Positions 52,565-62,002 of a DNA stretch of 64,000 nucleotides are shown here, piece by piece. The position numbers and the translations under genes are program-made. This stretch comes from Atopococcus tabaci. Lineage in GTDB: Bacteria > Bacillota > Bacilli > Lactobacillales > Carnobacteriaceae_A. The notes under the pieces are model-generated. The model saw nothing but the letters and a program-made list of their open reading frames with translations, was not told the origin of the DNA and made no database searches. Position 1 is the first letter of the stretch; the number at the start of each line of letters is the position of its first letter. The stretch spans positions 40,925 through 104,924 of the forward strand of contig JAUNQW010000002.1 in NCBI GenBank assembly GCA_030535975.1, in the 5' to 3' direction.

Positions 52565-53132
52565 CTTCTCCACTTATCTCCTCAGTATTTTGATAAATAG
52601 TCAAACGGGTTTTACCATATTTTTGATCTCTTATCTTCTCAAGATCACCCAGGGCATCCGGAAACTCTTTATATTTGGTTGTTTCGCAAACAACTATAGC
52701 TCTTTTACTCAAAATTCCTTTATTCAACGAAACAGTAAGAATCTCCTCTATCACATCCATATCATAAGGAGGATCTAGAAATAACAAATTAATTTTTATT
52801 TGATGAGCTTGAAAGTAATCTAAAGCTGACTGAGCAGATTGATTTAAAACGGTAATTCGATCATTCAGTTCTAAGCTGTCGACATTCTCCTGAATAACCC
52901 TCACAGCCTGCTCATTATTCTCGACAAGATAACCATGAGTTACACCACGAGAGACAGCTTCTATCCCTAGATTTCCCGAACCGGAAAACAAATCTACTAC
53001 GGTATCTGCTTCAAAATAAGGCCCAATAATATTGAACAGAGATTCTTTTACTTTATCACTTGTCGGTCGAGTGCCTTCTCCCGGCAAAGCCTCCAAATGC
53101 CTTCCTTTAAATTCTCCTGATATCACACGCAT
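52557..53132 (-). CDS. rsmD: 16S rRNA (guanine966-N2)-methyltransferase
   Basis: Methylates G966 of 16S rRNA. The 191-aa protein has MRVISGEFKGRHL and PTSDKVKESLFNI at the N-terminus, the AdoMet motif VVDLFSGSGNLGIEAVSRG and catalytic LFLDPPYDMD. It follows ylbG by 19 bases and overlaps coaD. Confidence 0.95.
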   Translation of the reverse strand: MRVISGEFKGRHLEALPGEGTRPTSDKVKESLFNIIGPYFEADTVVDLFSGSGNLGIEAVSRGVTHGYLVENNEQAVRVIQENVDSLELNDRITVLNQSAQSALDYFQAHQIKINLLFLDPPYDMDVIEEILTVSLNKGILSKRAIVVCETTKYKEFPDALGDLEKIRDQKYGKTRLTIYQNTEEISGEDD

Positions 53133-53151
53133 AAATTATCTACCTCTTTAT

Positions 53152-53445
53152 TTAAATAATATAATCGCTTTCTTTTTTTGCTTTCTTTATTTCTTCTATC
53201 CAATCATCCAAACTATGTTCAAAAGACAGATCAATCTCTTTTTGAGGTGTCTGCTGAACTTCTCTTACAAAAGAAAGTTGACTGATTTGTTCTATCACAT
53301 CTTCTAACTGGTCTTCATCCACATACATCACGACATAATTCATTTTTCGAGAAGAGTAATGAATTAAGCCATATTTCTTTAACGCATTAAACTGCTTGAA
53401 TGAGTAGAGCCAGATATATATTTTTTCTCTTTTCTTTATTTCCAT
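53152..53445 (-). CDS. ylbG: YlbG-family protein (DUF2129)
   Basis: A 97-aa cytosolic protein of the YlbG/DUF2129 family, function unknown. Family-like segments are IYIWLYSFKQFNALKKYGLIHY (N-terminal half, in part) and KMNYVVMYVDEDQLEDVI. The family is usually found next to rsmD (ylbH) and coaD (ylbI), as here. The start ATG overlaps the ftsW stop (TAATG), so translation is coupled. Confidence 0.85.
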   Translation of the reverse strand: MEIKKREKIYIWLYSFKQFNALKKYGLIHYSSRKMNYVVMYVDEDQLEDVIEQISQLSFVREVQQTPQKEIDLSFEHSLDDWIEEIKKAKKESDYII

Positions 53446-54626
53446 TATATTCTTTCCTTTTCCTTCAATTGCCTTTCATTAAGACTCACATTTAAGACTA
53501 AACCTATAGCTATCAAGGACATCAGCATACTTGATCCGCCGAAACTAATAAATGGAAAAGTCACACCGGTTATAGGAAGTAAACCTACCACTCCTGCCAG
53601 GTTAACAGAGGCTTGAATAAAAAACAGACTGGCCACACCGAGACATAATAAAGAATTATAAGTATTTTTAGCTCGAATAGCTATGATGTAAATTCGAATA
53701 ATTAAGAAGAAAAAAAGACTAATGATAAGTAACACTATAATTAACCCTAGTTCTTCTGCAATAATAGCCATAATAAAGTCAGTATGAGGTTCCGGTAAAT
53801 AACCTGACTTTTGAACACTGTTACCCAGACCAACCCCAGTAAGTCCTCCACGGCTTAATGCATAATACGAGTTGACCAATTGATGGCCAGCTGTTTCACT
53901 GAGTGAGAAAGGATCAAAAAAAGCTCTGAAGCGTTCCAGTTGGTAAGGTTGAATAAAAGGCAGTGCCTCACCAAATGTTTTGATAATCAAAAATAAACTG
54001 ATAAACATGAGTAATGCTGCAAAGAGTAAAAACACACTCTTTTTCCAAGAGACCCCACTCGCTAAAATCATCACAAATGCGGTCAAAAGAATTATAGAAA
54101 CAGAACCTACATCAGGCTGCCAAAAAATTAATCCCAACACCAGAAGTAGAGCTATCCCAGGTTTTATCAACGTTTTAACAAAGTCATTAGCAGACTTCTC
54201 CATATTTCTAGCATAATAGCCTGCAAACAGCATGATGATAGATATTTTAGCAATCTCAGCTGGTTGAATCTGAAAAAAACCTAAATTCAACCAAGCTCTG
54301 GCACCGTTTATTTCATCTCCAAATACCAAAACGAGCAACAAGAGAGCAATCGTCACCAGATATGCTGCCCGTATAAACTTCCGATTTTTAATGATTTGAT
54401 GATTCATTAGATAAGTAATGAAGAGCAAGAAGAATCCTACAACAACATAGACTATCTGCCTTCTGAAATGATATTGCAAATTATTCATTTCAGCAGCCAG
54501 ATAAGAACTGGATGAATAAACCATGACGATCCCGATGGCACTCAGCAATATGACGGGTATTAAGATATAATAATCGAGTTTTCTAATTTTTTTAATGAGC
54601 TTAATGATTTCACCTACTTCATACAT
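53445..54626 (-). CDS. ftsW: Peptidoglycan polymerase FtsW/RodA-type SEDS protein
   Basis: SEDS-family glycosyltransferase that polymerises lipid II, for septal synthesis if FtsW. About 393 aa with some ten transmembrane helices and the conserved segments IGIVMVYSSSSY, FQIQPAEIAKISIIM, WQPDVGS, the LPEPHTDFIMAIIAEELG loop and PITGVTFPFISFGGSSM. Its place before ylbG-rsmD-coaD supports FtsW rather than RodA. The ATG at 54626 was preferred over an in-frame TTG three codons earlier. No Shine-Dalgarno is visible and the -10 lies about 17 bases away, implying a nearly leaderless mRNA. Confidence 0.9.
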   Translation of the reverse strand: MYEVGEIIKLIKKIRKLDYYILIPVILLSAIGIVMVYSSSSYLAAEMNNLQYHFRRQIVYVVVGFFLLFITYLMNHQIIKNRKFIRAAYLVTIALLLLVLVFGDEINGARAWLNLGFFQIQPAEIAKISIIMLFAGYYARNMEKSANDFVKTLIKPGIALLLVLGLIFWQPDVGSVSIILLTAFVMILASGVSWKKSVFLLFAALLMFISLFLIIKTFGEALPFIQPYQLERFRAFFDPFSLSETAGHQLVNSYYALSRGGLTGVGLGNSVQKSGYLPEPHTDFIMAIIAEELGLIIVLLIISLFFFLIIRIYIIAIRAKNTYNSLLCLGVASLFFIQASVNLAGVVGLLPITGVTFPFISFGGSSMLMSLIAIGLVLNVSLNERQLKEKERI

Positions 54627-54642
54627 ATTAACCAACAGAATC

Positions 54643-54671
54643 AGTATATCAAAAGTTCCTTAAGATACACA
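54643..54671 (-). promoter_or_regulatory. Extended -10 promoter of ftsW
   Basis: Read leftward, TGATATACT is an extended -10 (TATACT, 54643-54648) with only a weak -35 (TGTGTA). Predicted transcription starts about 10 bases before the ftsW ATG. Confidence 0.5.
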
Positions 54672-54698
54672 AATTCCTAATAAAAATATAGCATGATT

Positions 54699-54734
54699 AA
54701 AAAAATTGAGGCAGGAACTATTGTCCCTGCCTCT
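54699..54734 (-). terminator. Terminator after typA
   Basis: Read leftward, GAGGCAGGGA pairs with TTCCTGCCTC (G-U allowed) and is followed by AATTTTTTT. Confidence 0.85.
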
Positions 54735-54746
54735 CCTTCATTAATC

Positions 54747-56585
54747 TTAATCTTCTTTTTTAGCTTTTTTCTGTTCTCTTTCTCTTTGCTTAGTATCCAA
54801 AGTTTTCTTACGCAGACGGATTGATTCAGGAGTCACTTCCACATACTCATCATCAGAAATAAACTCTAAAGACTCTTCAAGCGTCAATATTTTAGGTGTT
54901 TTAATCACATTGGTTTGATCTTTATTAGCCGACCGCACATTTGTTTTTTGTTTTTCCTTTGTCAGATTAACTGCCAAGTCCTTATCCCGGCTGCTTATCC
55001 CAACAATCATGCCTTCATAGATTTCAGTACCCGGCTCTATTAAAATTTGTCCACGTTCTTCAATCTGCATGATACTGTAGGTCGTTGCTTTACCATTTGA
55101 CATGGAGACCAGCACTCCATTACTACGTGAACCGATTTCTGTGTCTATAGCCGGACCATACTCAGAGAAAGTATGGTTCAATATTCCATAGCCGTGAGTC
55201 ATTGACATAAATTGAGTAGAGAATCCAATCATGCCGCGTGACGGGACAGAGAAAGTCAGCCTGATCTGACCTGTTCCGGTATTATCCATACTTTTCATTT
55301 CACCCTTGCGTAAGCTCAATGATTCAATAATCGAACCCATATATTCTTCTGGGGTATCAATGATGACCTCTTCATAAGGTTCATATGTTTTACCATCAAC
55401 TTCTTTCGTGATAACTTCCGGCTTGGATACTTGCAATTCATAGCCTTCTCGTCGCATATTTTCAATTAGAATAGACAGATGCAGTTCTCCACGACCTGCA
55501 ATAATCCAGCGATCTGGTGAACCTGTGTCTTCAATTTTCATCGAAACATCTATTTGTAGTTGTTGATTCAGGCGATCAGCAATTTGGCGTGAGGTAATGT
55601 ATTTTCCTTCACGTCCTGCAAATGGTGAATCATTAACTAAGAATGTCATTTTAAGAGTCGGTTCATCAATACGTAAAGGTTCCATCGGTTCGATCTGGTC
55701 AGGTGGTGTAATTGTATCTCCCACATAAATATCTTCCATACCTGACACGGCAATGATATCGCCAGGTTTAGCTCTATCAATTTCCACTCGATTTAAACCA
55801 TGATAACCCATCAACTTGGTCACTCGAAAATTTTGCTGGTCTCCATCTGCTTTGTTCACGGTCACTTGGTCACCAACACTCATCGTTCCTCTAAATACTC
55901 GGCCGATACCAATCCGTCCGACATAATCATTGTAGTCCAGCATAGAAATTTGAAATTGAAGTCCTTCATCACTATTATCGACAGGAGCCGGTATCGTCGA
56001 TAATATTGTATCAAAGACAGGGTTCATCGTCTCTTCCTGATCAGCTGGGTTGTCCGATAGAGAAGAGGTTCCATTAACAGCTGATGCGTAGACAACCGGG
56101 AACTCAATTTGCTCCTCATCAGCGCCCAGTTCGATGAATAAGTCCAGGACCATATCGACGACTTCTTCCGGACGCGCATTAGGTTTATCTATTTTATTGA
56201 CTACCACTAAAGGCTTGATATTTCTCTCTAAGGCTTTTTGAAGAACGAAGCGCGTCTGAGGCATCGTTCCTTCATAAGCATCTACAACTAGAACAACTCC
56301 ATCAACCATTTTCATGATACGTTCAACTTCCCCACCGAAGTCTGCGTGTCCCGGGGTGTCCACGATATTAATTTTATTATCTTTATAATCAACAGAAGTG
56401 ATCTTAGATAATATCGTAATACCACGTTCTCTTTCTAAATCATCTGAGTCCATGGCACGATCATCCAGCTCGATGTGAGAATCAAGGGTGTCTGACTGCT
56501 TGAGTAATTCGTTTACAAGAGTTGTTTTCCCGTGATCAACGTGAGCAATGATTGCTACATTTCTTATGTCTTCTCTAGTTTTCAT
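54747..56585 (-). CDS. typA: Ribosome-associated GTPase TypA/BipA
   Basis: Translational GTPase related to EF-G and LepA, involved in ribosome assembly under stress. The 612-aa protein has P-loop [26 protein letters not shown] and [10 protein letters not shown], then EF-G-like domains and the BipA-specific C-terminus. It is monocistronic with its own promoter and terminator. Confidence 0.96.
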   Translation of the reverse strand: MKTREDIRNVAIIAHVDHGKTTLVNELLKQSDTLDSHIELDDRAMDSDDLERERGITILSKITSVDYKDNKINIVDTPGHADFGGEVERIMKMVDGVVLVVDAYEGTMPQTRFVLQKALERNIKPLVVVNKIDKPNARPEEVVDMVLDLFIELGADEEQIEFPVVYASAVNGTSSLSDNPADQEETMNPVFDTILSTIPAPVDNSDEGLQFQISMLDYNDYVGRIGIGRVFRGTMSVGDQVTVNKADGDQQNFRVTKLMGYHGLNRVEIDRAKPGDIIAVSGMEDIYVGDTITPPDQIEPMEPLRIDEPTLKMTFLVNDSPFAGREGKYITSRQIADRLNQQLQIDVSMKIEDTGSPDRWIIAGRGELHLSILIENMRREGYELQVSKPEVITKEVDGKTYEPYEEVIIDTPEEYMGSIIESLSLRKGEMKSMDNTGTGQIRLTFSVPSRGMIGFSTQFMSMTHGYGILNHTFSEYGPAIDTEIGSRSNGVLVSMSNGKATTYSIMQIEERGQILIEPGTEIYEGMIVGISSRDKDLAVNLTKEKQKTNVRSANKDQTNVIKTPKILTLEESLEFISDDEYVEVTPESIRLRKKTLDTKQREREQKKAKKED

Positions 56586-56631
56586 TATGAATATTTGCCT
56601 CCATATTGGTCCTTTGTTTTTTAACTTGTTA

Positions 56632-56660
56632 ATTCTACTCGATATATTATAGTTTGTAAA
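56632..56660 (-). promoter_or_regulatory. Predicted sigma-A promoter of typA
   Basis: Read leftward, TTTACA (-35, 56655-56660) and TAGAAT (-10, 56632-56637) are 17 bases apart. Confidence 0.65.
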
Positions 56661-56685
56661 GTTTCACAGTCTTTTTCATAAAAAA

Positions 56686-56707
56686 ATAGCCGCCTATACG
56701 ACTATTG
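56686..56707 (-). terminator. Terminator overlapping the end of the inositol phosphatase gene
   Basis: Read leftward, ATAGTCG and CGGCTAT pair (one U-G) and are followed by TTTTTTAT. The stop codon TAG of the phosphatase gene lies in the stem. Confidence 0.7.
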
Positions 56708-57511
56708 TTCATTCTTTTCATTTTTAAGATGGTGGTGAATTTCGTTAAAACTTGATGGATAAGCATAAATCACGCTGCTGCTCCCGGTCAACTTTAAGTC
56801 CCTGCCTTCAAAATCAGAAGACTTTAAGCCGGCTTCTTCCAATAAAATAGTGGCAGCTCCTATATCCCACGGCATGAGCGAAGAAGATAAGTAAGCAACG
56901 GTATACTGATTCAAGAGATTCACGGCTTCCAGACCTGCCGAACCTGTTCCACGCACGCCTAAACATTTTTTTCCAATCTGTCGTATCTTTTCATACCGTT
57001 CAAGATAAACCACCTTCGAGTTAAAGGCCACGAAACCCTCATAGAGTTGGGCGTCAGAATTTTTCAGCTGAAAAGTCTGATCATTTTTATAAACACCCTG
57101 GTTATGAAAAGCGTGGTAAACATCATAGCTATTCATATCCATAATATAACCTGCTTGTCCTATCCCCTTCTCATAATAAGCAATCAGGACTGCATAATCT
57201 TTTTGACTGGTAATAAAGTTTAATGTTCCATCTAAAGGATCAATGATCCACAATCTTTCTTCTTCAATATTTATTTGATTCATTGCTATTCTTGTGTCTG
57301 CAGTTTCTTCACCTAAAATCAACTCACCAGGGAAATGAATTTCTATTTGTTTGATTAAATAATTTTCAATCAGGATATCTACATCGGTTACCAAGTCATT
57401 CCAATGACTTTTTCGTTCAATGATACGTTCCTTATTCAATTCTTTTATAATAAAATCTTTAATAACAGCTAACCATTCTTTAATGAGTGTGTGTCGTTTT
57501 TCTAATTCCAT
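56702..57511 (-). CDS. Inositol monophosphatase family protein
   Basis: Mg-dependent phosphatase of the IMPase/SuhB family, 269 aa. Metal and substrate motifs are complete: GEE (67-69), WIIDPLDGTLNF (88-99) and WDIGAATILLEEAG near the C-terminus. The substrate could be inositol phosphate, another sugar phosphate, or 3'-phosphoadenosine phosphate; it cannot be told from the sequence. It is the last gene of the phasin-like/AarF/IMPase unit, 13 bases after aarF, and stands next to typA as often in Bacillota. Confidence 0.88.
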   Translation of the reverse strand: MELEKRHTLIKEWLAVIKDFIIKELNKERIIERKSHWNDLVTDVDILIENYLIKQIEIHFPGELILGEETADTRIAMNQINIEEERLWIIDPLDGTLNFITSQKDYAVLIAYYEKGIGQAGYIMDMNSYDVYHAFHNQGVYKNDQTFQLKNSDAQLYEGFVAFNSKVVYLERYEKIRQIGKKCLGVRGTGSAGLEAVNLLNQYTVAYLSSSLMPWDIGAATILLEEAGLKSSDFEGRDLKLTGSSSVIYAYPSSFNEIHHHLKNEKNEQ

Positions 57512-57524
57512 CTTACTCCTTTAA

Positions 57525-59120
57525 TTAAAACATTCCCGATTTAAATATTGATATCAACAGCCAGATACCTACAATAGCTGCGCCTAAAAAGACAATAATC
57601 GCAATAATAGAAAGGCCGCCCGTACTTAAAGCGACGATAATAGCTGAAGCTAAAATTAAAGAGGCTAAGATTAAGGCATAAATCATACGATTGACCATCA
57701 GTTCAATATCTTTCCAGCGGTTCTCTCGATCCACCAGCTTTGCATTAATAACAAAGCGGCCATTTAAGAGATGGTCGACGAGCTGGGAAGTATCATCAGG
57801 TAGTTTAATCAGCTTTTCCAGCATGCCGTATGTCGTTAAGGCTAATTTCTCCTTAGATGGAAGAGCAAGTAAATTAAACACATCGGATTGCTGATAGTAG
57901 CTTTTCAAGATCGTCATGGCGTCAATTTCTGGTGATAAATCGAAGATTACACCTTCTAAAATAATTAAAGCGCGTACTAACGTAATCAACTCATGTGGCA
58001 AGGCAAGTTTATGTTTATGCATAACTTCCATAAACTGATCAAAAACGACTTCTATTTTGATGGAGCCTAGAGACCGTGTAGAGTAATGCTTGAAATAGTA
58101 AGATAGATCATCGTAAAATTCTACTTGGTCTACTTGGTGCTCTGTTCTAGCCACTTGTAAGACTAAAGTCATCAATTTTGAAATGTTTTCTGTTAAAGCT
58201 GCTTTCGTTATTTCTGTTAATAATTCGCGCATCGAGTCAGAAACTTCACCTACTATTCCAAAATCAATAAAATAAATCTGTTGATCTTTAATGAGGAGGT
58301 TTCCGGGATGAGGATCACCGTGGTAAAATCCATAATCGAATATTTGATTCATGAAAGAAAAAATTAGTTTTTCTGCAATGTCTTCCAAGACATAGCCTTC
58401 CTTAATCAATTCTTCACTTTTTAAGATGGGTATTCCCTCAATGTATTCTTGAACCAAAACTCGAGTTGTAACGTAGTCCATATGCAGCCGAGGGGAATTA
58501 ACGAGCTTAGAGTCTTTAGTTTTCAGCCTGAAAGTGTTTAACGCACGCGCTTCCATTCTAAAATTTAATTCTCTGGCTGTTGATGTTTCAATCTCATCAA
58601 AGGCCGCATCAATATTCATTATCATATCTTTCATTGTGTCCGGTGCTACAGAAAGAAATTGTGAAAAAAGATGGATATCTCTTAATAACTCTTCTTCAAT
58701 TTCCGGTCTTTGTACTTTCACAATCACTGATTCACCGGATTTCAGTCTTGCACGATGAACTTGAGCAATCGAGGCACTCGCTAAAGGCTCCTCGTCAAAA
58801 TAATCAAATAATTCCTCCAAACTTGCATTTAGTTCACTTTCTACAATCTCTTTGACAGCCGCATAAGGAACTGATCGGGCATGATCTTGTAGTTTTTGGA
58901 GTTCACTTATGTAAGCATCCGGTAAGAGGTCATGGCGAGTGGATAAAATCTGACCAATTTTAATAAAACTAGGCCCCAACTCTTCAAAAGCCATGCGAAA
59001 ACGACGGGCATCTTCTGCTTGATTTCCCGTCCTTACATATATTCTATAAATATGTCCGAAACCATATTTACCTAAAGTGGTAACGATTTCGGACAATCGT
59101 TCACGATTTGACTTAGCCAT
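57525..59120 (-). CDS. ABC1/AarF/UbiB-family atypical kinase
   Basis: Atypical protein-kinase-like ATPase, 531 aa. In proteobacteria and eukaryotes the family supports ubiquinone synthesis; its role in fermentative Gram-positives is unknown. Visible signatures are the KxGQ motif (FIKIGQILSTRHDLLP), the alanine-rich loop (PLASASIAQVHRA), VIVKVQRP, HGDPHPGNLLI and IDFGIVG. Two hydrophobic helices at the C-terminus (about 475-525) give membrane anchoring. It follows the phasin-like gene by 31 bases and precedes the inositol phosphatase gene by 13. Confidence 0.9.
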   Translation of the reverse strand: MAKSNRERLSEIVTTLGKYGFGHIYRIYVRTGNQAEDARRFRMAFEELGPSFIKIGQILSTRHDLLPDAYISELQKLQDHARSVPYAAVKEIVESELNASLEELFDYFDEEPLASASIAQVHRARLKSGESVIVKVQRPEIEEELLRDIHLFSQFLSVAPDTMKDMIMNIDAAFDEIETSTARELNFRMEARALNTFRLKTKDSKLVNSPRLHMDYVTTRVLVQEYIEGIPILKSEELIKEGYVLEDIAEKLIFSFMNQIFDYGFYHGDPHPGNLLIKDQQIYFIDFGIVGEVSDSMRELLTEITKAALTENISKLMTLVLQVARTEHQVDQVEFYDDLSYYFKHYSTRSLGSIKIEVVFDQFMEVMHKHKLALPHELITLVRALIILEGVIFDLSPEIDAMTILKSYYQQSDVFNLLALPSKEKLALTTYGMLEKLIKLPDDTSQLVDHLLNGRFVINAKLVDRENRWKDIELMVNRMIYALILASLILASAIIVALSTGGLSIIAIIVFLGAAIVGIWLLISIFKSGMF

Positions 59121-59151
59121 ACCATCCCTCTGTCTTTATAGTTAAAGTTGA

Positions 59152-59472
59152 TTAATTTTCTTTAGCTAATTCATCTTTCAATTCATTAAGCTCAGCTTGT
59201 AAACTTTGAATTTGAGTTTCCAATACATCAATATCCTGTTGTTGAGCAAAATTCAATTCAATCAAAGTCGCTTGTAACTCTTCTTGATTTATCTTGCCTA
59301 TGCCGGTAGATCCTTTAGCTTTTTTGATAAGCTCTTCTGAAAAATCTTTACCTTCATCAACCGTTAACTTACCTTTTTTAACTAAATTAGTGACGACTTC
59401 ATCGGCTTTTTCTACTGAGATAGCTGCTCCGCCGACACCTGCTAAAAGTAAATCTTTTAATTTTTCAAACAT
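59152..59472 (-). CDS. Phasin-like coiled-coil protein
   Basis: A 106-aa alpha-helical protein resembling the phasin/PHA-granule-associated family (MFEKLKDLLLAGVGGAAIS, KADEVVTNLVKKGKLTVDEG, then a heptad-like C-terminus of about 40 residues, DIDVLETQIQSLQAELNELK). It probably has a surface-binding or oligomerising role; no PHA synthase gene is in view. The ATG at 59472 has AAAGGAG 8 bases upstream; an in-frame ATG six codons earlier precedes that site. It heads a three-gene unit with the AarF-like kinase and the inositol phosphatase. Confidence 0.75.
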   Translation of the reverse strand: MFEKLKDLLLAGVGGAAISVEKADEVVTNLVKKGKLTVDEGKDFSEELIKKAKGSTGIGKINQEELQATLIELNFAQQQDIDVLETQIQSLQAELNELKDELAKEN

Positions 59473-59518
59473 TTGAAAATCTCCTTTCATAATCCAAGAT
59501 GATTAGATACTAAAGTTT

Positions 59519-59553
59519 ATTATAACAAGGATAGAGTTAATTTTCCTGGAAAA
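59519..59553 (-). promoter_or_regulatory. Promoter with palindrome before the phasin-like operon
   Basis: Read leftward, TGTTATAAT is an extended -10 (TATAAT, 59519-59524). The -35 position is poor in consensus and lies inside a perfect 13-base palindrome, TTTTCC-T-GGAAAA (59541-59553), a plausible regulator site. Confidence 0.5.
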
Positions 59554-59574
59554 GCTGCTATTTAATTTTAAAAT

Positions 59575-59604
59575 AAAAAAACTAGGTAAAACACCTAGTT
59601 TTAA
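59575..59604 (-). terminator. Terminator after lpd
   Basis: Read leftward, AAAACTAGGT and ACCTAGTTTT pair around a 5-base loop and are followed by TTTATTTT. Confidence 0.85.
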
Positions 59605-59613
59605 TCCATTTCA

Positions 59614-61020
59614 TTAACCGTGAATCGGCTTGCCTAATGCACCTTCTGCCGCATCAAGTACCATTTCACCTAATGTAGGGTGAGCATGAATGGTATCAGC
59701 AATATCTTCTGTAGTTAACTCTTGTTCAATTGCTAAAGTCAATTCAGCAATGAGGTCTGAAGCACCATGTCCTGCAACATGAGCACCAATAATTTTATTC
59801 GAATCTTTTTCAGTGATGATTTTTACAAAACCTTCGTCTTTACCTAAAGCAACGGCACGCCCGTTAGCTTGGTATTGGAATTTAGTTTGTTTCACACTAA
59901 TGCCTGCATCTTTTGCACTTGAGCGTGAATGTCCAGCAGATGCCAGTTCTGGAGCTGTAAATGCAACAGCCGGCATCGCCCGGTAGTCTACCTTAGAATC
60001 TTTTCCAGAAATAGCTTCGGCAGCTACTTTTCCTTCATAAGAAGCTTTATGAGCTAGGGCATCTCCTTCAACGATATCACCAATCGCGTAGATACTTTCA
60101 ACATTTGAGCGACCCTGGTCATCAACTTTTACTAAACCATGGTCAGTCAATTCCACACCAGCTGCTTCTAAACCAATGTTTTTGGTATTAGGGAATCGGC
60201 CGACAGTTACCATGACGTAATCGGCATCGATAGACTTTTCTTCGCCTTTTACTTCGTACTTAACGGTTACACCATTGTCTGTCTCCACAGCTTCTTTAGC
60301 CATAGCATTCCCAATAATTTCTGTTCCGTGAGCTTCAAATTCTTTTTTCACTAAGCGGACCATATCTTTGTCAAATCCACCGAGAATATCTTTCATTCCC
60401 TCTAAAATAGTAACTTTTGTTCCTAGACGAGCATATACACCGGCCAATTCTGATCCAATGTATCCCCCACCTACAACAACTAAAGATTCAGGTATTTCAG
60501 GTAAACTTAATCCTCCCGTTGAATCTAATACGCGGCCTTTAAATTCAAAACCTCCAATTTCGATAGGAGTTGATCCTGTTGCAATGATTGCATTTTTGAA
60601 TGTGTAGCTTTCTTTACTGCCATCTTCTTTTTCTAAGTCGAATCCATTGGCACCCGTTACTGTTGCTGTACCCCAGATGATTTCAACATTATTTTGTTTA
60701 AGTAAGAACTCAACACCATCTGTCATTTGTTTAACAACTTCATTCTCTTTCCATTCTTGAGTGGTGTCCCAATCAATTTGGACATTCTCTGTGGAAATTC
60801 CAAACAATGATGAATCCTGTGCTTCAACGTATCGCTCAGAAGCTGATATTAAAGCTTTAGAAGGAATACATCCTACGTTTAGACAAACTCCTCCAATATA
60901 TTCTTTCTCAACGATTGCTACTTGCTGTCCTTCTTGAGCCGCACGAATAGCTGCAACGTACCCCCCAGGACCTGATCCAATAACAACAGTGTCTAACTCA
61001 TATGTGAAATTTTCTGACAT
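59614..61020 (-). CDS. lpd: Dihydrolipoamide dehydrogenase
   Basis: Reoxidises dihydrolipoamide in 2-oxoacid dehydrogenase or glycine cleavage complexes, using FAD and NAD. The 468-aa protein has the FAD motif VIGSGPGGY, the redox disulfide Cys46-Cys51 ([13 protein letters not shown]), the NAD motif [14 protein letters not shown] and the catalytic HAHPTLGE. It has no N-terminal lipoyl domain. Unusually it stands alone with its own promoter and terminator, without pdhABC or gcv genes beside it, so its partner complex cannot be read from context. Confidence 0.95.
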   Translation of the reverse strand: MSENFTYELDTVVIGSGPGGYVAAIRAAQEGQQVAIVEKEYIGGVCLNVGCIPSKALISASERYVEAQDSSLFGISTENVQIDWDTTQEWKENEVVKQMTDGVEFLLKQNNVEIIWGTATVTGANGFDLEKEDGSKESYTFKNAIIATGSTPIEIGGFEFKGRVLDSTGGLSLPEIPESLVVVGGGYIGSELAGVYARLGTKVTILEGMKDILGGFDKDMVRLVKKEFEAHGTEIIGNAMAKEAVETDNGVTVKYEVKGEEKSIDADYVMVTVGRFPNTKNIGLEAAGVELTDHGLVKVDDQGRSNVESIYAIGDIVEGDALAHKASYEGKVAAEAISGKDSKVDYRAMPAVAFTAPELASAGHSRSSAKDAGISVKQTKFQYQANGRAVALGKDEGFVKIITEKDSNKIIGAHVAGHGASDLIAELTLAIEQELTTEDIADTIHAHPTLGEMVLDAAEGALGKPIHG

Positions 61021-61089
61021 GTATAGTCACCAATACCTTTCTCTTAATTGTTAGTGCTCGATGCATCATAAAACACACAAACTATGCTC

Positions 61090-61118
61090 ATTATATTACT
61101 CCATGGGATATAATTCAA
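61090..61118 (-). promoter_or_regulatory. Predicted sigma-A promoter of lpd
   Basis: Read leftward, TTGAAT (-35, 61113-61118) and perfect TATAAT (-10, 61090-61095) are 17 bases apart. The rest of the 288-base lpd-def gap holds only the divergent def promoter. Confidence 0.7.
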
Positions 61119-61242
61119 GGTCTTACTCCTTTGATTAGCCTTTCAAATAATAGAATACCTTTAATCAAACAGCCTCTATTTCACAAACTTTTTAACTTCT
61201 CCAGGCATATTCCTTCTTTCGTCATAAAATCTAAAGATAAAT

Positions 61243-61272
61243 TTTACATCTTAATAGAATGTCATGTATAAT
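61243..61272 (+). promoter_or_regulatory. Predicted promoter of def
   Basis: TTTACA (-35, 61243-61248) and perfect TATAAT (-10, 61267-61272) with an 18-base spacer. Confidence 0.65.
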
Positions 61273-61308
61273 GAATAGAAGGAAATTAAGATTTCAAAGG
61301 AGTTTCGT

Positions 61309-61884
61309 ATGACTATGATTACTATGGAAGATATTATTCGGGAAGGGCATCCTGCTTTACGACAGCGAGCAAAAAAAGTAGAGATTCCTATCAGTCAGGA
61401 TGTTAAAGATCTGGGACAAGAAATGATGACTTTCTTGGTCAACAGTCAGGATCCCGAGCTGTCTGAAAAATATGATTTAAGAGCTGGAGTAGGCCTGGCA
61501 GCACCTCAAATCGATCAAGGTCTAAGAATCGCTGCGGTGCATATACCAGATGAATACGAAGATGATTCACCTATTTTTTCTGACGTACTTATTAATCCTA
61601 TTATCAAGCGTCAGTCTGTTAAAAAAGCAGCCTTACCTACTGGCGAAGGATGTCTATCGGTAGATAGAGAAGTTCCAGGCTATGTCGCCCGCTCGAAAAG
61701 AATTACGATAGAGTACACAGATTTGAACAATCAAGTACAAAAAGTTAAGTTGAATGATTACTCAGCTGTTGTCGTCCAACATGAAATCGACCATCTCAAT
61801 GGTATTATGTTCTATGACCACATCAATGAGGAGGACCCCTTCTATCTCGATTCAGACACTGAATTATTAGAATTCGAAGATTAA
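61309..61884 (+). CDS. def: Peptide deformylase
   Basis: Removes the N-formyl group from new proteins, undoing the work of fmt (34451-35410). The 191-aa metalloenzyme has all three motifs, GVGLAAPQ, EGCLS and HEIDHLNG, and the length and insertions of type 2 enzymes of Gram-positives. AAAGGAG lies 6 bases before the ATG. Own promoter and terminator; rnjA follows in the same direction. Confidence 0.96.
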   Translation: MTMITMEDIIREGHPALRQRAKKVEIPISQDVKDLGQEMMTFLVNSQDPELSEKYDLRAGVGLAAPQIDQGLRIAAVHIPDEYEDDSPIFSDVLINPIIKRQSVKKAALPTGEGCLSVDREVPGYVARSKRITIEYTDLNNQVQKVKLNDYSAVVVQHEIDHLNGIMFYDHINEEDPFYLDSDTELLEFED

Positions 61885-61885
61885 G

Positions 61886-61916
61886 AAATCCTAAGTTATA
61901 TAGCTTAGGTTTTTTA
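61886..61916 (+). terminator. Terminator after def
   Basis: CCTAAG and CTTAGG pair (61890-61909) and are followed by TTTTTT. Confidence 0.75.
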
Positions 61917-61948
61917 ATTATGAAAAAGTAAAGAATAACAAGACTTAT

Positions 61949-61978
61949 TTGTCTATTGAAAGTAAGTCATGTTAAAAT
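61949..61978 (+). promoter_or_regulatory. Predicted promoter of rnjA
   Basis: TTGTCT (-35, 61949-61954) and TAAAAT (-10, 61973-61978) with an 18-base spacer. A perfect palindrome lies 10 bases downstream. Confidence 0.5.
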
Positions 61979-61988
61979 AGAAGCAGTG

Positions 61989-62002
61989 TGTACTTAAGTA
62001 CA
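61989..62002. repeat. Perfect 14-base palindrome in the rnjA leader
   Basis: TGTACTTAAGTACA is fully self-complementary and lies just after the predicted transcription start of rnjA. It could be a repressor site or an RNA hairpin. Confidence 0.6.

Noticed and set aside
52308..52778. Rightward open frame of 156 codons opposite coaD and rsmD
   Set aside because: It lies fully antisense to two well-recognised genes and has no ribosome-binding site or recognisable domain.
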